The notes under the pieces were generated by a model. The model ran no database searches. It was not told the DNA's origin and was given only the letters and a program-made list of their open reading frames with translations. From Acetivibrio thermocellus ATCC 27405 (lineage in GTDB: Bacteria; Bacillota; Clostridia; Acetivibrionales; Acetivibrionaceae): 64,000 nt of DNA. Positions 43,788-53,110 of this stretch are shown piece by piece; within the stretch, counting starts at the first letter, position 1; each line of letters starts with the position of its first letter. Both the position numbers and the translations under genes were made by a program. Where the stretch lies: NCBI RefSeq assembly GCF_000015865.1, contig NC_009012.1:620001-684000 (forward strand), read 5' to 3'.

Positions 43788-46007
43788 TTGAAGAAAATTT
43801 TGGCGTTTTTGCTGACAGTTGCGCTGGTGGCAGTAGTGGCCATTCCACAAGCCGTGGTAAGTTTTGCTGCGGATTTCAACTATGGTGAGGCACTTCAGAA
43901 AGCAATAATGTTTTATGAGTTCCAGCGCTCGGGAAAACTGCCCGAAAACAAAAGAAACAACTGGCGTGGAGATTCCGCTCTTAATGACGGCGCAGACAAC
44001 GGTTTGGACCTTACAGGCGGTTGGTATGATGCCGGTGACCATGTAAAGTTCAACCTTCCGATGGCCTATGCCGTTACCATGCTCGCATGGAGTGTTTATG
44101 AATCCCGGGATGCGTATGTACAAAGCGGACAGCTTCCTTACATACTGGACAATATTAAATGGGCTACCGACTACTTTATAAAATGCCATCCAAGTCCAAA
44201 TGTATATTATTATCAGGTGGGAGACGGAGCATTGGACCATTCATGGTGGGGACCTGCTGAAGTAATGCAGATGCCAAGACCGTCCTTCAAAGTGGATTTG
44301 ACCAATCCGGGTTCGACTGTGGTTGCTGAGACGGCAGCGGCTATGGCTGCATCCTCAATTGTTTTCAAGCCTACAGACCCGGAATATGCTGCCACACTTT
44401 TAAGGCATGCGAAAGAACTCTTTACTTTTGCCGACACCACAAGAAGTGACGCAGGATATAGAGCGGCAGAGGGATACTATTCATCCCACAGCGGTTTTTA
44501 TGATGAACTTACCTGGGCGAGTATATGGCTGTATCTTGCAACAGGAGACCAGTCTTATCTTGATAAAGCAGAATCCTATGAACCTCATTGGGAAAGGGAA
44601 AGAGGTACAACTTTAATTAGTTATTCCTGGGCTCATTGCTGGGATAACAAATTGTACGGTTCTTTGCTTTTGTTAGCAAAAATTACCGGCAAGTCTTATT
44701 ACAAGCAATGTATTGAAAACCATCTTGACTATTGGACCGTCGGATTTAACGGAAGCAGAGTTCAATATACTCCAAAAGGACTCGCATATCTTGACAGATG
44801 GGGTTCATTGAGATATGCAACCACACAGGCGTTCCTTGCCAGCGTTTATGCGGACTGGTCCGGCTGTGACCCGGCTAAGGCGGCTGTCTACAAGGAATTT
44901 GCAAAAAAACAGGTGGATTATGCATTAGGAAGCACAGGAAGAAGCTTTGTAGTAGGTTTTGGAAAAAATCCGCCAAGAAATCCTCACCACAGGACGGCCC
45001 ACAGCTCATGGAGCGCTTTAATGACCGAACCTGCGGAGTGCAGACATATTCTGGTGGGTGCATTGGTTGGCGGACCGGACGGTTCGGATTCATATGTTGA
45101 CAGGCTCGATGATTATCAGTGCAATGAGGTGGCCAACGACTATAATGCTGGATTTGTAGGTGCTCTTGCCAAGATGTATGAGAAGTATGGCGGAGAACCG
45201 ATTCCGAATTTCGTTGCTTTTGAAACACCGGGGGAAGAATTTTATGTTGAAGCTGCGGTAAATGCTGCAGGACCCGGTTTTGTAAATATCAAAGCTTCAA
45301 TAATCAACAAGTCCGGTTGGCCGGCAAGAGGTTCAGATAAATTGTCAGCCAAGTATTTTGTCGATATTTCCGAAGCTGTTGCAAAAGGCATTACTTTGGA
45401 TCAAATTACCGTTCAGTCGACTACTAATGGCGGAGCCAAGGTTTCACAGCTTCTTCCGTGGGATCCGGACAATCATATTTATTATGTAAACATTGACTTT
45501 ACGGGAATAAACATATTCCCCGGAGGAATAAATGAATACAAGAGGGATGTATATTTCACTATTACGGCGCCGTATGGAGAGGGTAACTGGGACAATACCA
45601 ACGACTTCTCCTTCCAGGGACTTGAGCAGGGCTTTACAAGCAAAAAGACTGAATATATACCGTTGTATGACGGTAATGTGAGAGTATGGGGTAAAGTACC
45701 GGACGGAGGTTCGGAGCCCGATCCGACGCCGACAATCACCGTTGGCCCCACTCCTTCGGTTACACCGACATCAGTACCTGGAATAATGCTCGGAGATGTG
45801 AATTTTGACGGAAGAATAAACTCGACGGATTATTCACGCTTAAAAAGATATGTAATAAAGTCTTTGGAATTCACAGATCCTGAAGAGCACCAGAAGTTCA
45901 TTGCAGCTGCGGATGTTGACGGGAACGGAAGAATAAACTCCACAGATTTGTATGTGCTCAACAGGTACATATTAAAACTTATTGAAAAATTCCCGGCTGA
46001 ACAGTAA
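43788..46007 (+). CDS. celF: Cellulosomal endoglucanase, GH9-CBM3c-dockerin (CelF)
   Basis: 739 residues, matching CelF (Cel9F) of C. thermocellum. The signal peptide is about 1-27 (ending VVSFA). The GH9 domain (about 28-470) has the catalytic Asp pair in [11 protein letters not shown] and the acid Glu in [11 protein letters not shown]. It hydrolyses cellulose with inversion. CBM3c (about 480-630) feeds cellulose chains to the active site. A Pro/Thr linker leads to a type I dockerin ([19 protein letters not shown] and [19 protein letters not shown]), with a longer than usual spacer between the repeats. The start is TTG at 43788, seven nt after AAAGGGGGAG. Monocistronic, with its own leader and terminator. 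Confidence 0.95.
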   Translation: MKKILAFLLTVALVAVVAIPQAVVSFAADFNYGEALQKAIMFYEFQRSGKLPENKRNNWRGDSALNDGADNGLDLTGGWYDAGDHVKFNLPMAYAVTMLAWSVYESRDAYVQSGQLPYILDNIKWATDYFIKCHPSPNVYYYQVGDGALDHSWWGPAEVMQMPRPSFKVDLTNPGSTVVAETAAAMAASSIVFKPTDPEYAATLLRHAKELFTFADTTRSDAGYRAAEGYYSSHSGFYDELTWASIWLYLATGDQSYLDKAESYEPHWERERGTTLISYSWAHCWDNKLYGSLLLLAKITGKSYYKQCIENHLDYWTVGFNGSRVQYTPKGLAYLDRWGSLRYATTQAFLASVYADWSGCDPAKAAVYKEFAKKQVDYALGSTGRSFVVGFGKNPPRNPHHRTAHSSWSALMTEPAECRHILVGALVGGPDGSDSYVDRLDDYQCNEVANDYNAGFVGALAKMYEKYGGEPIPNFVAFETPGEEFYVEAAVNAAGPGFVNIKASIINKSGWPARGSDKLSAKYFVDISEAVAKGITLDQITVQSTTNGGAKVSQLLPWDPDNHIYYVNIDFTGINIFPGGINEYKRDVYFTITAPYGEGNWDNTNDFSFQGLEQGFTSKKTEYIPLYDGNVRVWGKVPDGGSEPDPTPTITVGPTPSVTPTSVPGIMLGDVNFDGRINSTDYSRLKRYVIKSLEFTDPEEHQKFIAAADVDGNGRINSTDLYVLNRYILKLIEKFPAEQ

Positions 46008-46035
46008 CGGCATTAATATTCAATAACAATTATCA

Positions 46036-46076
46036 GGCTGCTGCGAAAGTTGCTTTTTGCGGCAGCTTTTATTTTT
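46036..46076 (+). terminator. Terminator of celF
   Basis: GCTGCTGC (46037-46044) pairs with GCGGCAGC (46059-46066), one G-U, followed by TTTTATTTTTATT. Confidence 0.8.
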
Positions 46077-46201
46077 ATTGCAAAACTACCTGTATTATTG
46101 ATAAAATAGAATAATAAGAGAGGCAATGTATGGAATTTGAGCATTGCCTTATAAAAAGTGTGTCAAACTGTATGTAAAAAGATAAACAATGCGGGGGAAT
46201 T

Positions 46202-47077
46202 ATGCTGAAAAGAAGCTTTGCAATCGGAGCATTGACTGATATAGGAAACGTGAAGAAAACCAATGAGGATAACATTCTTGTTAAAGTAGGAGATAAAAAA
46301 AATGGTGAATTCGGTCTTTTTTTAGTGGCCGACGGAATGGGAGGACTTGCCGCGGGAGAGGTGGCAAGCGGGATTATTGTAAATGAGTTCAATTTGTGGT
46401 GGGAACGGCAACTTCCCGGGATTTTAAACCAGGAAGGAAATACGGTCTTGGACACAGATACGGTTTTAAATGCTATAAGCTGGGAGCTGGACAGGCTTAT
46501 ACAGGACATAAACAAAAAAATTATCCGCTTTGGATTATCAATTAATGCCAAGGTTGGTTCGACTCTGACATTGCTTTTTATTTATCAGAACAAATATCTT
46601 ATAAAACACGTAGGGGACAGCAGAATATACAGAATTAACAGTTCCATCACAAAACTTACGGAAGATCATTCGTGGGTTGCCCAGCAAGTAAAGGAAGGGA
46701 AGATAAAAGAGGAGGAAGCAAAGTATCATCCGAAAAGAAACATACTTACCAGATGCCTTGGAGTTATGGAGAATTTGGAGATATTTGAAGCTTGCGGTGA
46801 TATTTCGGACGATGACGGATTTTTGGTTTGCAGCGACGGATTTCACAACTATCTTGATGAGCATGAAATATATTGTTCCCTTTCTTCCTGTAAAAAAGAA
46901 GATGCTGACGTTCAAAAAACTTTAAGGGAGCTTCTTGAGATAGTGAAATTAAGAGGAGCTGCCGACAATATTTCAGCTGTTGCGGTATGCCAGCATATAT
47001 ACAGAGATTACAGCGACAGTATATTGAATATTAAAGGAATAATTAACAGGATAACGGGTAATTTTGGCGGGTGGTGA
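46202..47077 (+). CDS. PP2C-type serine/threonine protein phosphatase
   Basis: 291 residues. PP2C metal-binding motifs: KTNEDN (Asp), FLVADGMGG (Asp-Gly), LIKHVGDSRIYRI, FLVCSDGFHNYL and GAADNISAVAV. It removes phosphate from Ser/Thr with two metal ions. No membrane segment; no kinase is adjacent. The ATG at 46202 follows GGGGG. The final codons overlap the ribosome site of the next gene, whose frame is the same as this one. Confidence 0.9.
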   Translation: MLKRSFAIGALTDIGNVKKTNEDNILVKVGDKKNGEFGLFLVADGMGGLAAGEVASGIIVNEFNLWWERQLPGILNQEGNTVLDTDTVLNAISWELDRLIQDINKKIIRFGLSINAKVGSTLTLLFIYQNKYLIKHVGDSRIYRINSSITKLTEDHSWVAQQVKEGKIKEEEAKYHPKRNILTRCLGVMENLEIFEACGDISDDDGFLVCSDGFHNYLDEHEIYCSLSSCKKEDADVQKTLRELLEIVKLRGAADNISAVAVCQHIYRDYSDSILNIKGIINRITGNFGGW

Positions 47078-47086
47078 GGTACAATA

Positions 47087-47611
47087 CTGATAAGATGGGT
47101 TGAAATAGCGGTTCTTGTTCTGATTGCTCTTGTAAGCGACATTCGGCACTACAAGATAAGAAACAAACTTACTTTTTCATTTATGTTTATAGGAATTGTG
47201 ACCAATCTCGTATTGGATGGAGTACGGGGACTTTTAGATTCTTTGCTTGGTATTATTGTCCCCTTTTTATTGTTGATTGTATTATACGCTTTAAGGATGC
47301 TGGGAGCCGGAGATGTTAAGCTTTTTAGCGCAATAGGAGCCGTTTTGGGGGTTAGAGCCGCGCTTTGGATAATGGCCTATTCTTTTTTGGCGGGAGGTGT
47401 AATTGCATTAATTATCCTTATTATCAATCGAAACGGAAAAGAAAGATTGATGCATTTATTTAATTATTTAAAGACTGTTTTTCTCACATTCAGCATACAG
47501 CCTTACACCAATTTTGAAGATAAGGACGGAAAAGCCGTATTCAGAATGACATATGCGATAACATGCGGGGTTATGGTGTTTTTTGTTGAAGTAATGCTTA
47601 AGATGAAGTAG
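47087..47611 (+). CDS. Short A24 prepilin peptidase-like membrane protein
   Basis: About 174 residues of mostly membrane helices. The aspartate motifs of A24 peptidases are present: VSDIRHYKIRNKL and LGAGDVKLFSAIG. It lacks the N-terminal methylase domain, as TadV/CpaA-type enzymes do; those process prepilin leaders. The frame begins right after the phosphatase stop (47077). The N-terminal helix and first Asp motif lie before the first ATG (47183), so that ATG is too late. Candidate starts after GTGAGGT are ATA 47084, CTG 47087 and ATA 47090; CTG has the best spacing and is given here. Confidence 0.75.
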   Translation: MIRWVEIAVLVLIALVSDIRHYKIRNKLTFSFMFIGIVTNLVLDGVRGLLDSLLGIIVPFLLLIVLYALRMLGAGDVKLFSAIGAVLGVRAALWIMAYSFLAGGVIALIILIINRNGKERLMHLFNYLKTVFLTFSIQPYTNFEDKDGKAVFRMTYAITCGVMVFFVEVMLKMK

Positions 47612-47653
47612 AATAATAATAAATATATTATTTGGTTTAAGGATGAATATGCC

Positions 47654-48073
47654 ATGGGAAAAACAACGGATGATATATTGGCTAAAATTGGATGTAAAAA
47701 CACAAAATCAAGGAAAGCAGTTATTGAGGTTCTTGAAAATGCTGAGAATCCTCTTTCTGCAGAGGATATATTTTTATGCATAAAAAAACAGGGTTCGTCC
47801 GTCAATCTGTCCACTGTTTACAGAACCCTTGACCTTATGGAAAGCAAATCCGTTGTAAACAAGATTGTGATGATGGACGGTAAAGCAAGGTATGAGCTTA
47901 CGGTGGACGGTCACAGGCATCATTTGGTCTGTACAAATTGCCATAAATCAGTGCCGATAGATTTTTGCCCTTTGGAAAATATGGAAAAGGATATCGGTAT
48001 GAGAAGTGATTTTGACATAACCGGTCATAAAATTGAAATCTATGGTATCTGCCCTAATTGTAAAAAAGAATAA
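47654..48073 (+). CDS. zur: Fur-family regulator, probably Zur
   Basis: 139 residues. A winged-helix N-terminus (NLSTVYRTLDLME) and a metal-binding C-terminus with HRHHLVCTNCHKS and GICPNCKKE, the two CxxC pairs of the structural zinc site. The gene is next to a zinc ABC transporter with a palindromic operator, so zinc is the likely signal; Fur or PerR remain possible. It represses uptake when zinc is plentiful. The ATG at 47654 follows AAGGATG. Confidence 0.85.
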   Translation: MGKTTDDILAKIGCKNTKSRKAVIEVLENAENPLSAEDIFLCIKKQGSSVNLSTVYRTLDLMESKSVVNKIVMMDGKARYELTVDGHRHHLVCTNCHKSVPIDFCPLENMEKDIGMRSDFDITGHKIEIYGICPNCKKE

Positions 48074-48089
48074 GGATAAATAGTATTGC

Positions 48090-48146
48090 TTGACTGTATT
48101 GCGTCGTCCAATATATAATCAAATTAAATGCAAATGATTTGCATTT
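48090..48146 (+). promoter_or_regulatory. znuA promoter with Zur-type palindrome
   Basis: TTGACT (48090-48095) and TATAAT (48114-48119), 18-bp spacer. Just downstream, over the likely transcription start, is the 21-bp palindrome AAATGCAAA-TGA-TTTGCATTT (48126-48146). It resembles Fur-family boxes in its 9-bp arms, but differs from the Bacillus Zur sequence inside the arms (TGCAA against TCGTA). Confidence 0.8.
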
Positions 48147-48248
48147 GAAATAAGTTGCTTGAAATATAGTTAATATGAAAATGATTTATGGATATAATTA
48201 ACTGTAAATGGATTGGCTATAATAGTTAATTTCGGGAGGACGCTTTTT

Positions 48249-49205
48249 ATGAGAAAGAATACAAAAAAGGTGGCTTTTCTGGTTGCATGTCTGGTATTTC
48301 TCATTACGGGCTGTTTTGGCAACTCAAAGGTGGGAGAGCGAAAGGACAGTGATAAAATCAATGTATATGCCAGTTTTTATACCATGTATGATTTTGCAAA
48401 TAAAATAGGCGGCGACAGGATTAACCTTGTCAATATTATGCCTGCGGGAACGGAACCTCATCACTGGGAACCGTCACCGAAAGATATTCTTGAGATTGAG
48501 AAAGCTGACGTGTTTATATATAACGGAGCGGGTATGGAGCCTTGGGTGGAAAAGGTTCTGGGTTCTATAACTAACAAAGAACTTGTGGTGGTTGAAACAT
48601 CAAAAAATATAGAACTTCTTCGTGGCGGCCACTATCATGATGAAGAAAATGCGGAGGAAGAATCCGACGGTCATGATGACCTTGCATACGACCCTCATGT
48701 GTGGTTAAGTCCCAAAAATGCCAAAAAGCAAATGGAAGCAATAAAAGATGCTTTTGTAAAAGCGGATCCTGAAAACAAAGAATATTATGAAAAAAATTTT
48801 GAAGACAATGTCAAAAAGCTTGACGATCTTGACAGAGAATACAGAGAAGAACTGGCGAAGTATACAAAAAAGGATATTGTTGTGGGACATCAGGCTTACG
48901 GATATTTATGCAAGGAATACGGACTAAGACAGTATGCCATTGAAGGCCTTAATGCGGAATCTGAGCCGACGCCGGCCAGAATGGCTGAAATAGTAAAGTT
49001 TATTAAAGAAAATGATATAAAGGTCATATTTTCGGAAAAACTGCTAAGCCAGAAAGTACCGAATGCTATTGCCGCTGAGACAGGAGTTAGGGTGGAATTT
49101 TTAAATCCCCTTGGCGGACTTACACAGGAAGAGATTGATTCGGGGAAAGAATATTTTACAGTAATGAGGGAAAATCTGGAGGCGTTAAAAAAGGCTTTTG
49201 AATAA
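48249..49205 (+). CDS. znuA: Zinc ABC transporter substrate-binding lipoprotein
   Basis: 318 residues, cluster A-1 metal-binding protein. The lipoprotein signal ends LITGC. Metal-binding His are visible (EPHHWEPSP, DPHVWLSP and VVGHQAYGYL). A His/acid-rich loop (HYHDEENAEEESDGHDD) between them is typical of zinc rather than manganese proteins. It binds zinc outside the membrane and hands it to the permease. The ATG at 48249 follows GGGAGG; the longer frame lacks a site. First gene of znuACB. Confidence 0.92.
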   Translation: MRKNTKKVAFLVACLVFLITGCFGNSKVGERKDSDKINVYASFYTMYDFANKIGGDRINLVNIMPAGTEPHHWEPSPKDILEIEKADVFIYNGAGMEPWVEKVLGSITNKELVVVETSKNIELLRGGHYHDEENAEEESDGHDDLAYDPHVWLSPKNAKKQMEAIKDAFVKADPENKEYYEKNFEDNVKKLDDLDREYREELAKYTKKDIVVGHQAYGYLCKEYGLRQYAIEGLNAESEPTPARMAEIVKFIKENDIKVIFSEKLLSQKVPNAIAAETGVRVEFLNPLGGLTQEEIDSGKEYFTVMRENLEALKKAFE

Positions 49206-49230
49206 AAACCGGATTAGAGGTTGATTTTGT

Positions 49231-50010
49231 ATGGGAAAAGTTATAGAGGTAAATGATTTAAGTTTCGGTTACGGGGAGAGGCTCATATTTAAAAACGTGG
49301 GCTTTTCCGTTGAAAAAGGGGATTTTGTCGGAATTATAGGTCCCAACGGTTCAGGGAAAAGCACTCTTATAAAACTGCTTTTGCGGCAGCTTAAGCCGAT
49401 TAAAGGCCAAATCAAGCTTTTAGGCCAGGATATCGAAAAGTTTGACCAGTGGAACAAGATAGGATATGTTGCCCAAAAAGCAAATTCCTTTAACACCAGT
49501 TTCCCCGCAACGGTGGAAGAAGTGGTAAGCGCCAATTTATTCCCCAAAATCGGACTTTTCAAAAGGATAAAAAACAAGCACAGGGAGCTTGTTTACAAAG
49601 CGCTCGAAACTGTCGGGATGGAGGAGTATAAAGACCGGCTGATCGGAAATTTGTCGGGCGGACAGCAGCAGAGAGTGTTTATAGCAAGGGCTCTCGTGTC
49701 GGAGCCGGAATTGATTTTTTTGGATGAGCCCACCGTAGGGATAGATTCCGAGTCGGAAGGAGCTTTGTACTGTCTTTTGGGGAGGCTCAACCAGGAAAAG
49801 AAAATAACAATAGTCATGGTTACTCATGATATCGGAGCTGTTATTGTGCATACAAACAAAATTGCGTACGTGGGAGACAAAGGCCTGGTAATGAACGAAA
49901 ACACCAAAGATTTTGTGAAAAACAATCTTGGAGGAGTATACGGGTATGATGTGAATTTTCATGCCAACAGGCATTGCTGCACGAACTGCTGGAAGAAAGG
50001 AGCTGTATAA
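49231..50010 (+). CDS. znuC: Zinc ABC transporter ATPase
   Basis: 259 residues. Walker A GPNGSGKST, signature LSGGQQQRVFIARAL, Walker B LIFLDEPTVGID, H-loop VTHD. The C-terminus has HANRHCCTNC, a His/Cys tail that could bind metal. It powers zinc uptake. It starts 25 nt after znuA and its stop is directly followed by the permease ATG. Confidence 0.92.
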   Translation: MGKVIEVNDLSFGYGERLIFKNVGFSVEKGDFVGIIGPNGSGKSTLIKLLLRQLKPIKGQIKLLGQDIEKFDQWNKIGYVAQKANSFNTSFPATVEEVVSANLFPKIGLFKRIKNKHRELVYKALETVGMEEYKDRLIGNLSGGQQQRVFIARALVSEPELIFLDEPTVGIDSESEGALYCLLGRLNQEKKITIVMVTHDIGAVIVHTNKIAYVGDKGLVMNENTKDFVKNNLGGVYGYDVNFHANRHCCTNCWKKGAV

Positions 50011-50865
50011 ATGTTTGGCATTTTCGGTGAGGACTTCATTTTGAATCTGGGATTTATGCAAAGGGCATATTTTATTGGTATGCTTATAGCCATAATGGCA
50101 CCTGCCATCGGAGTGATAATAGTCTTAAGAAGACAGTCCATGATAGGAGATTCCCTTTCCCATACTTCTCTTGCAGGCGTGGCTTTCGGCTTGATTGCCG
50201 GCATCAATCCCATAGTCGGAGCAACTTTGTTTTCAATAACTGCGGCATTGGGAATAGAGAAAATCAGAAGAGCTTTCCCAAAATATGCCGAAGTGTCGAT
50301 AGCTGTTATTATGTCCACGGGAATTGGACTTGCAGGAGTATTGTCCGGTTATGTAAAAAGCGGATTTTCCTTGTCTTCCTATTTGTTTGGAAGCATTATT
50401 GCAATATCTGATTTTGAGCTTTGCGTTATAGTTGTTTTGAGCGCCGTGGTAATAGTGACTTTTGCAGCATTGTTTAAAGAACTGTTTTTCATAACCTTTG
50501 ATGAAGAGGCCGCAAGACTTGCCGGAGTGCCTGTTAAAATGATTAACTTTGTTTTTGCCGTTCTTACGGCAGTGACAATTGCGGTGTCTTCCAGGATAGT
50601 GGGCACTTTGGTTATATCCTCGCTTTTAGTTCTTCCTCCTGCTTCAGCGATGCAGATAGCAAAAAGCTTTAAACAGACAATTGTTTATTCTTTGTTGTAC
50701 GGAATTTTTTCCATAGTAACGGGCCTTACTCTTTCTTTCTATCTGGACATGGTTCCCGGCGGTACAATAGTGCTGATAAGCGTGATTTGTCTTGTATTAA
50801 CCCTTGTTTATAAGAATCTGGTTAAAGGATTGATTGCAAAAAAGGTATTAACCGGGACAAATTAA
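50011..50865 (+). CDS. znuB: Zinc ABC transporter permease
   Basis: 284 residues, about eight membrane helices, ABC-3 family. The segments MIGDSLSHTSLAGVAFG and VVGTLVISSLLVLPPASAM are conserved in ZnuB/MntB permeases. The start codon immediately follows the znuC stop, so translation is coupled. No hairpin terminator is evident after it. Confidence 0.92.
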   Translation: MFGIFGEDFILNLGFMQRAYFIGMLIAIMAPAIGVIIVLRRQSMIGDSLSHTSLAGVAFGLIAGINPIVGATLFSITAALGIEKIRRAFPKYAEVSIAVIMSTGIGLAGVLSGYVKSGFSLSSYLFGSIIAISDFELCVIVVLSAVVIVTFAALFKELFFITFDEEAARLAGVPVKMINFVFAVLTAVTIAVSSRIVGTLVISSLLVLPPASAMQIAKSFKQTIVYSLLYGIFSIVTGLTLSFYLDMVPGGTIVLISVICLVLTLVYKNLVKGLIAKKVLTGTN

Positions 50866-50913
50866 GTATCTTTCGTGTATTTTTATATATCGTTTTTATA
50901 TTTAAAATTTTTG

Positions 50914-50940
50914 TTAGCACTCACCTTAAATGAGTGCTAA
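50914..50940 (+). promoter_or_regulatory. CIRCE operator upstream of htpG
   Basis: TTAGCACTC (50914-50922), nine-base spacer, GAGTGCTAA (50932-50940): a perfect match to the HrcA-binding element. It lies upstream of, not over, the visible -35 box of htpG. Confidence 0.93.
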
Positions 50941-50947
50941 AATTGTC

Positions 50948-50977
50948 TTGACAAATTTTTAGCTGTAAAGGTAATAT
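50948..50977 (+). promoter_or_regulatory. htpG promoter
   Basis: TTGACA (50948-50953) and TAATAT (50972-50977), 18-bp spacer, ending 55 nt before the start codon. Confidence 0.65.
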
Positions 50978-51032
50978 ATTTATTAGTACAAATTAGTCGG
51001 ACAATCTATTATCAGGATCAGGAGGGACCGTA

Positions 51033-52937
51033 ATGAATCGTGAAAGTGGTTGCATATCTATCCATACGGAGAACATATTTCCTATTATAAAGAAATGGCT
51101 GTATTCGGAAAAAGATATTTTTATTCGTGAATTGGTTTCCAACGGCAGTGACGCAATAAGTAAGCTGAAGAAGCTGGTATCCATTGGAGAGGCGGAAGTT
51201 GACGGCAATGAAAAATATTATATAAAGGTTGTTGTAGACAAGGAAAAAAAGACTCTTCAGATAATTGACAACGGTATCGGAATGACCGGGGAAGAGGTAA
51301 AAAAATATATAAATCAGATTGCGTTTTCAGGAATAAAGGATTTTGTTGAAAAGTACAAGGATAAAGGCGAAGAAGCCCAGATTATCGGACATTTCGGTCT
51401 GGGATTTTATTCCGCTTTTATGGTTTCAAGCAAAGTCCAGATTGACACCCTGTCCTATCAGAAAGGTGCACAGGCTGTAAGGTGGATAAGCACAAGCGGT
51501 ATTGAATATGAAATGGAGGACTCTGACAGAACGGAAAGGGGAACTACCGTAACTCTTTATATTGCGGAAGACAGTGAAGAATTCCTTGATTTTTACAAGG
51601 TAAGGGAAACCCTTGTAAAATATTTCTCATTCCTTCCTTATGAAATATATTTGGAGGATGCAAATGCAGCAAAGGAAGACAAAAAGGAAGGCGGAGATAA
51701 TGAGGAGAAAAAGGCGGAAGAACCAAAGCCTATAAACGATACAAATCCGCTTTGGCTGAAGAACCCAAAGGATTGTACCGAGCAGGAATACAAGGACTTT
51801 TACAAAAAAGTATTCTTTGACTTTAATGATCCCTTGTTCTGGATTCACCTTAATATGGATTATCCTTTTAACCTGAAAGGAATTCTTTATTTCCCGAAGC
51901 TCAGAAACGAGATTGATAATTTTGACGGAAAAATCAAGCTTTTCTGCAATCAGGTTTTCGTTGCGGAGAATATTAAGGAAGTCATTCCGGAGTTTTTGAT
52001 GCTCCTTAAAGGTACGATTGACTGTCCAGATCTTCCTCTTAATGTATCAAGAAGCTTTTTGCAAAATGACGGCTACGTAAACAAAATTTCTAACCACATT
52101 ACAAAGAAGGTTGCGGACAAACTTATTTCAATATTTGAGAATGAGAGAGAAAGCTACAACAAATACTGGGATGATATAAATCCGTTTGTTAAATTCGGAT
52201 GCATAAAGGAAAAGAAGTTTTATGAAAGGGTAAAGGATATAATTATCTTTAAGACGACGGGCGGAGAATATGTGACACTGAAGGATTATCTTGAACGCAA
52301 TAAAGACAAGCATGAGAACAAGGTATTCTATGTAACTGATGAAAAACAGCAGGCACAGTATATAAAGATGTTTAAGGATAATAATATGGAAGCTGTTATG
52401 ATGAATACGGTAATAGACACTCACTTCATACAGTTTATGGAAATGAATAACAGCGGTGTCAAGTTCCTGCGCATAGATGCCGACTTGAGTGAAAGTATGA
52501 AAGATAAAGAAAACAATGTGGATGAAAATTCACAAAAGGAGATTTCAGAAGCCCTTGAAAAGATGTTTAAAGAAAGTCTCAATAATGACAAGCTCAGAAT
52601 AAAAGTTGAGGCTTTGAAATCTTCGGCATTGCCGGGAATGATTCTGATTAGTGAACAGGCAAGAAGGATACAGGAGATGAGCAGGTGGTACGGAGGATTT
52701 AATTTGGAAGGACTTTACGCAGAGGAAGAAACCCTTGTTTTAAACAGCAACAGCGGTTTGATCAAATCCCTTCTGAATCTTAAGGACAAAGAGGACAGAA
52801 AAGAGGATGTCAAACTTATATGCGAACATATTTATGACCTTGCAAAAATGAGCCATAAGCAGCTCGAACCGGATGACATGACAAAGTTTATTGAAAGGAG
52901 CAATTCATTGCTTACAAAGCTTGCTTCCGGTCTGTAA
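51033..52937 (+). CDS. htpG: Hsp90-family chaperone HtpG
   Basis: 634 residues. The GHKL ATPase shows RELVSNGSDAISKLKKL, IIDNGIGMTGEEV and IGHFGLGFYSAFMV. A charged linker (about 215-235, KEDKKEGGDNEEKKAEE) and the middle domain with LNVSRSFLQND follow, then the C-terminal dimerisation domain. It folds or protects client proteins under stress. NGSDA replaces the more common NASDA. The ATG at 51033 follows GGAGGG. A CIRCE element upstream puts it under HrcA, unlike the class III htpG of Bacillus subtilis. Monocistronic. Confidence 0.94.
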   Translation: MNRESGCISIHTENIFPIIKKWLYSEKDIFIRELVSNGSDAISKLKKLVSIGEAEVDGNEKYYIKVVVDKEKKTLQIIDNGIGMTGEEVKKYINQIAFSGIKDFVEKYKDKGEEAQIIGHFGLGFYSAFMVSSKVQIDTLSYQKGAQAVRWISTSGIEYEMEDSDRTERGTTVTLYIAEDSEEFLDFYKVRETLVKYFSFLPYEIYLEDANAAKEDKKEGGDNEEKKAEEPKPINDTNPLWLKNPKDCTEQEYKDFYKKVFFDFNDPLFWIHLNMDYPFNLKGILYFPKLRNEIDNFDGKIKLFCNQVFVAENIKEVIPEFLMLLKGTIDCPDLPLNVSRSFLQNDGYVNKISNHITKKVADKLISIFENERESYNKYWDDINPFVKFGCIKEKKFYERVKDIIIFKTTGGEYVTLKDYLERNKDKHENKVFYVTDEKQQAQYIKMFKDNNMEAVMMNTVIDTHFIQFMEMNNSGVKFLRIDADLSESMKDKENNVDENSQKEISEALEKMFKESLNNDKLRIKVEALKSSALPGMILISEQARRIQEMSRWYGGFNLEGLYAEEETLVLNSNSGLIKSLLNLKDKEDRKEDVKLICEHIYDLAKMSHKQLEPDDMTKFIERSNSLLTKLASGL

Positions 52938-53031
52938 GAGATTGGCGGTAAGAGAAGCGATAAGAGAAATTGACAGGAAGAGATTCCCTCCAATTGCTAA
53001 GATTGCTAATAGGATTTCAGTAAGATTTTAT

Positions 53032-53073
53032 AAAAATGTCCTTCGGAAAATAAAGCTTTCGAAGGACATTTTT
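53032..53073. terminator. Bidirectional terminator between htpG and the acyl-CoA synthetase
   Basis: AAAAATGTCCTTCG (53032-53045) pairs perfectly with CGAAGGACATTTTT (53060-53073). It serves convergent genes on both strands. Confidence 0.9.
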
Positions 53074-53110
53074 ATAAACATTTATTTTGCAAGTTGTTAT
53101 TTTGAAGTTG

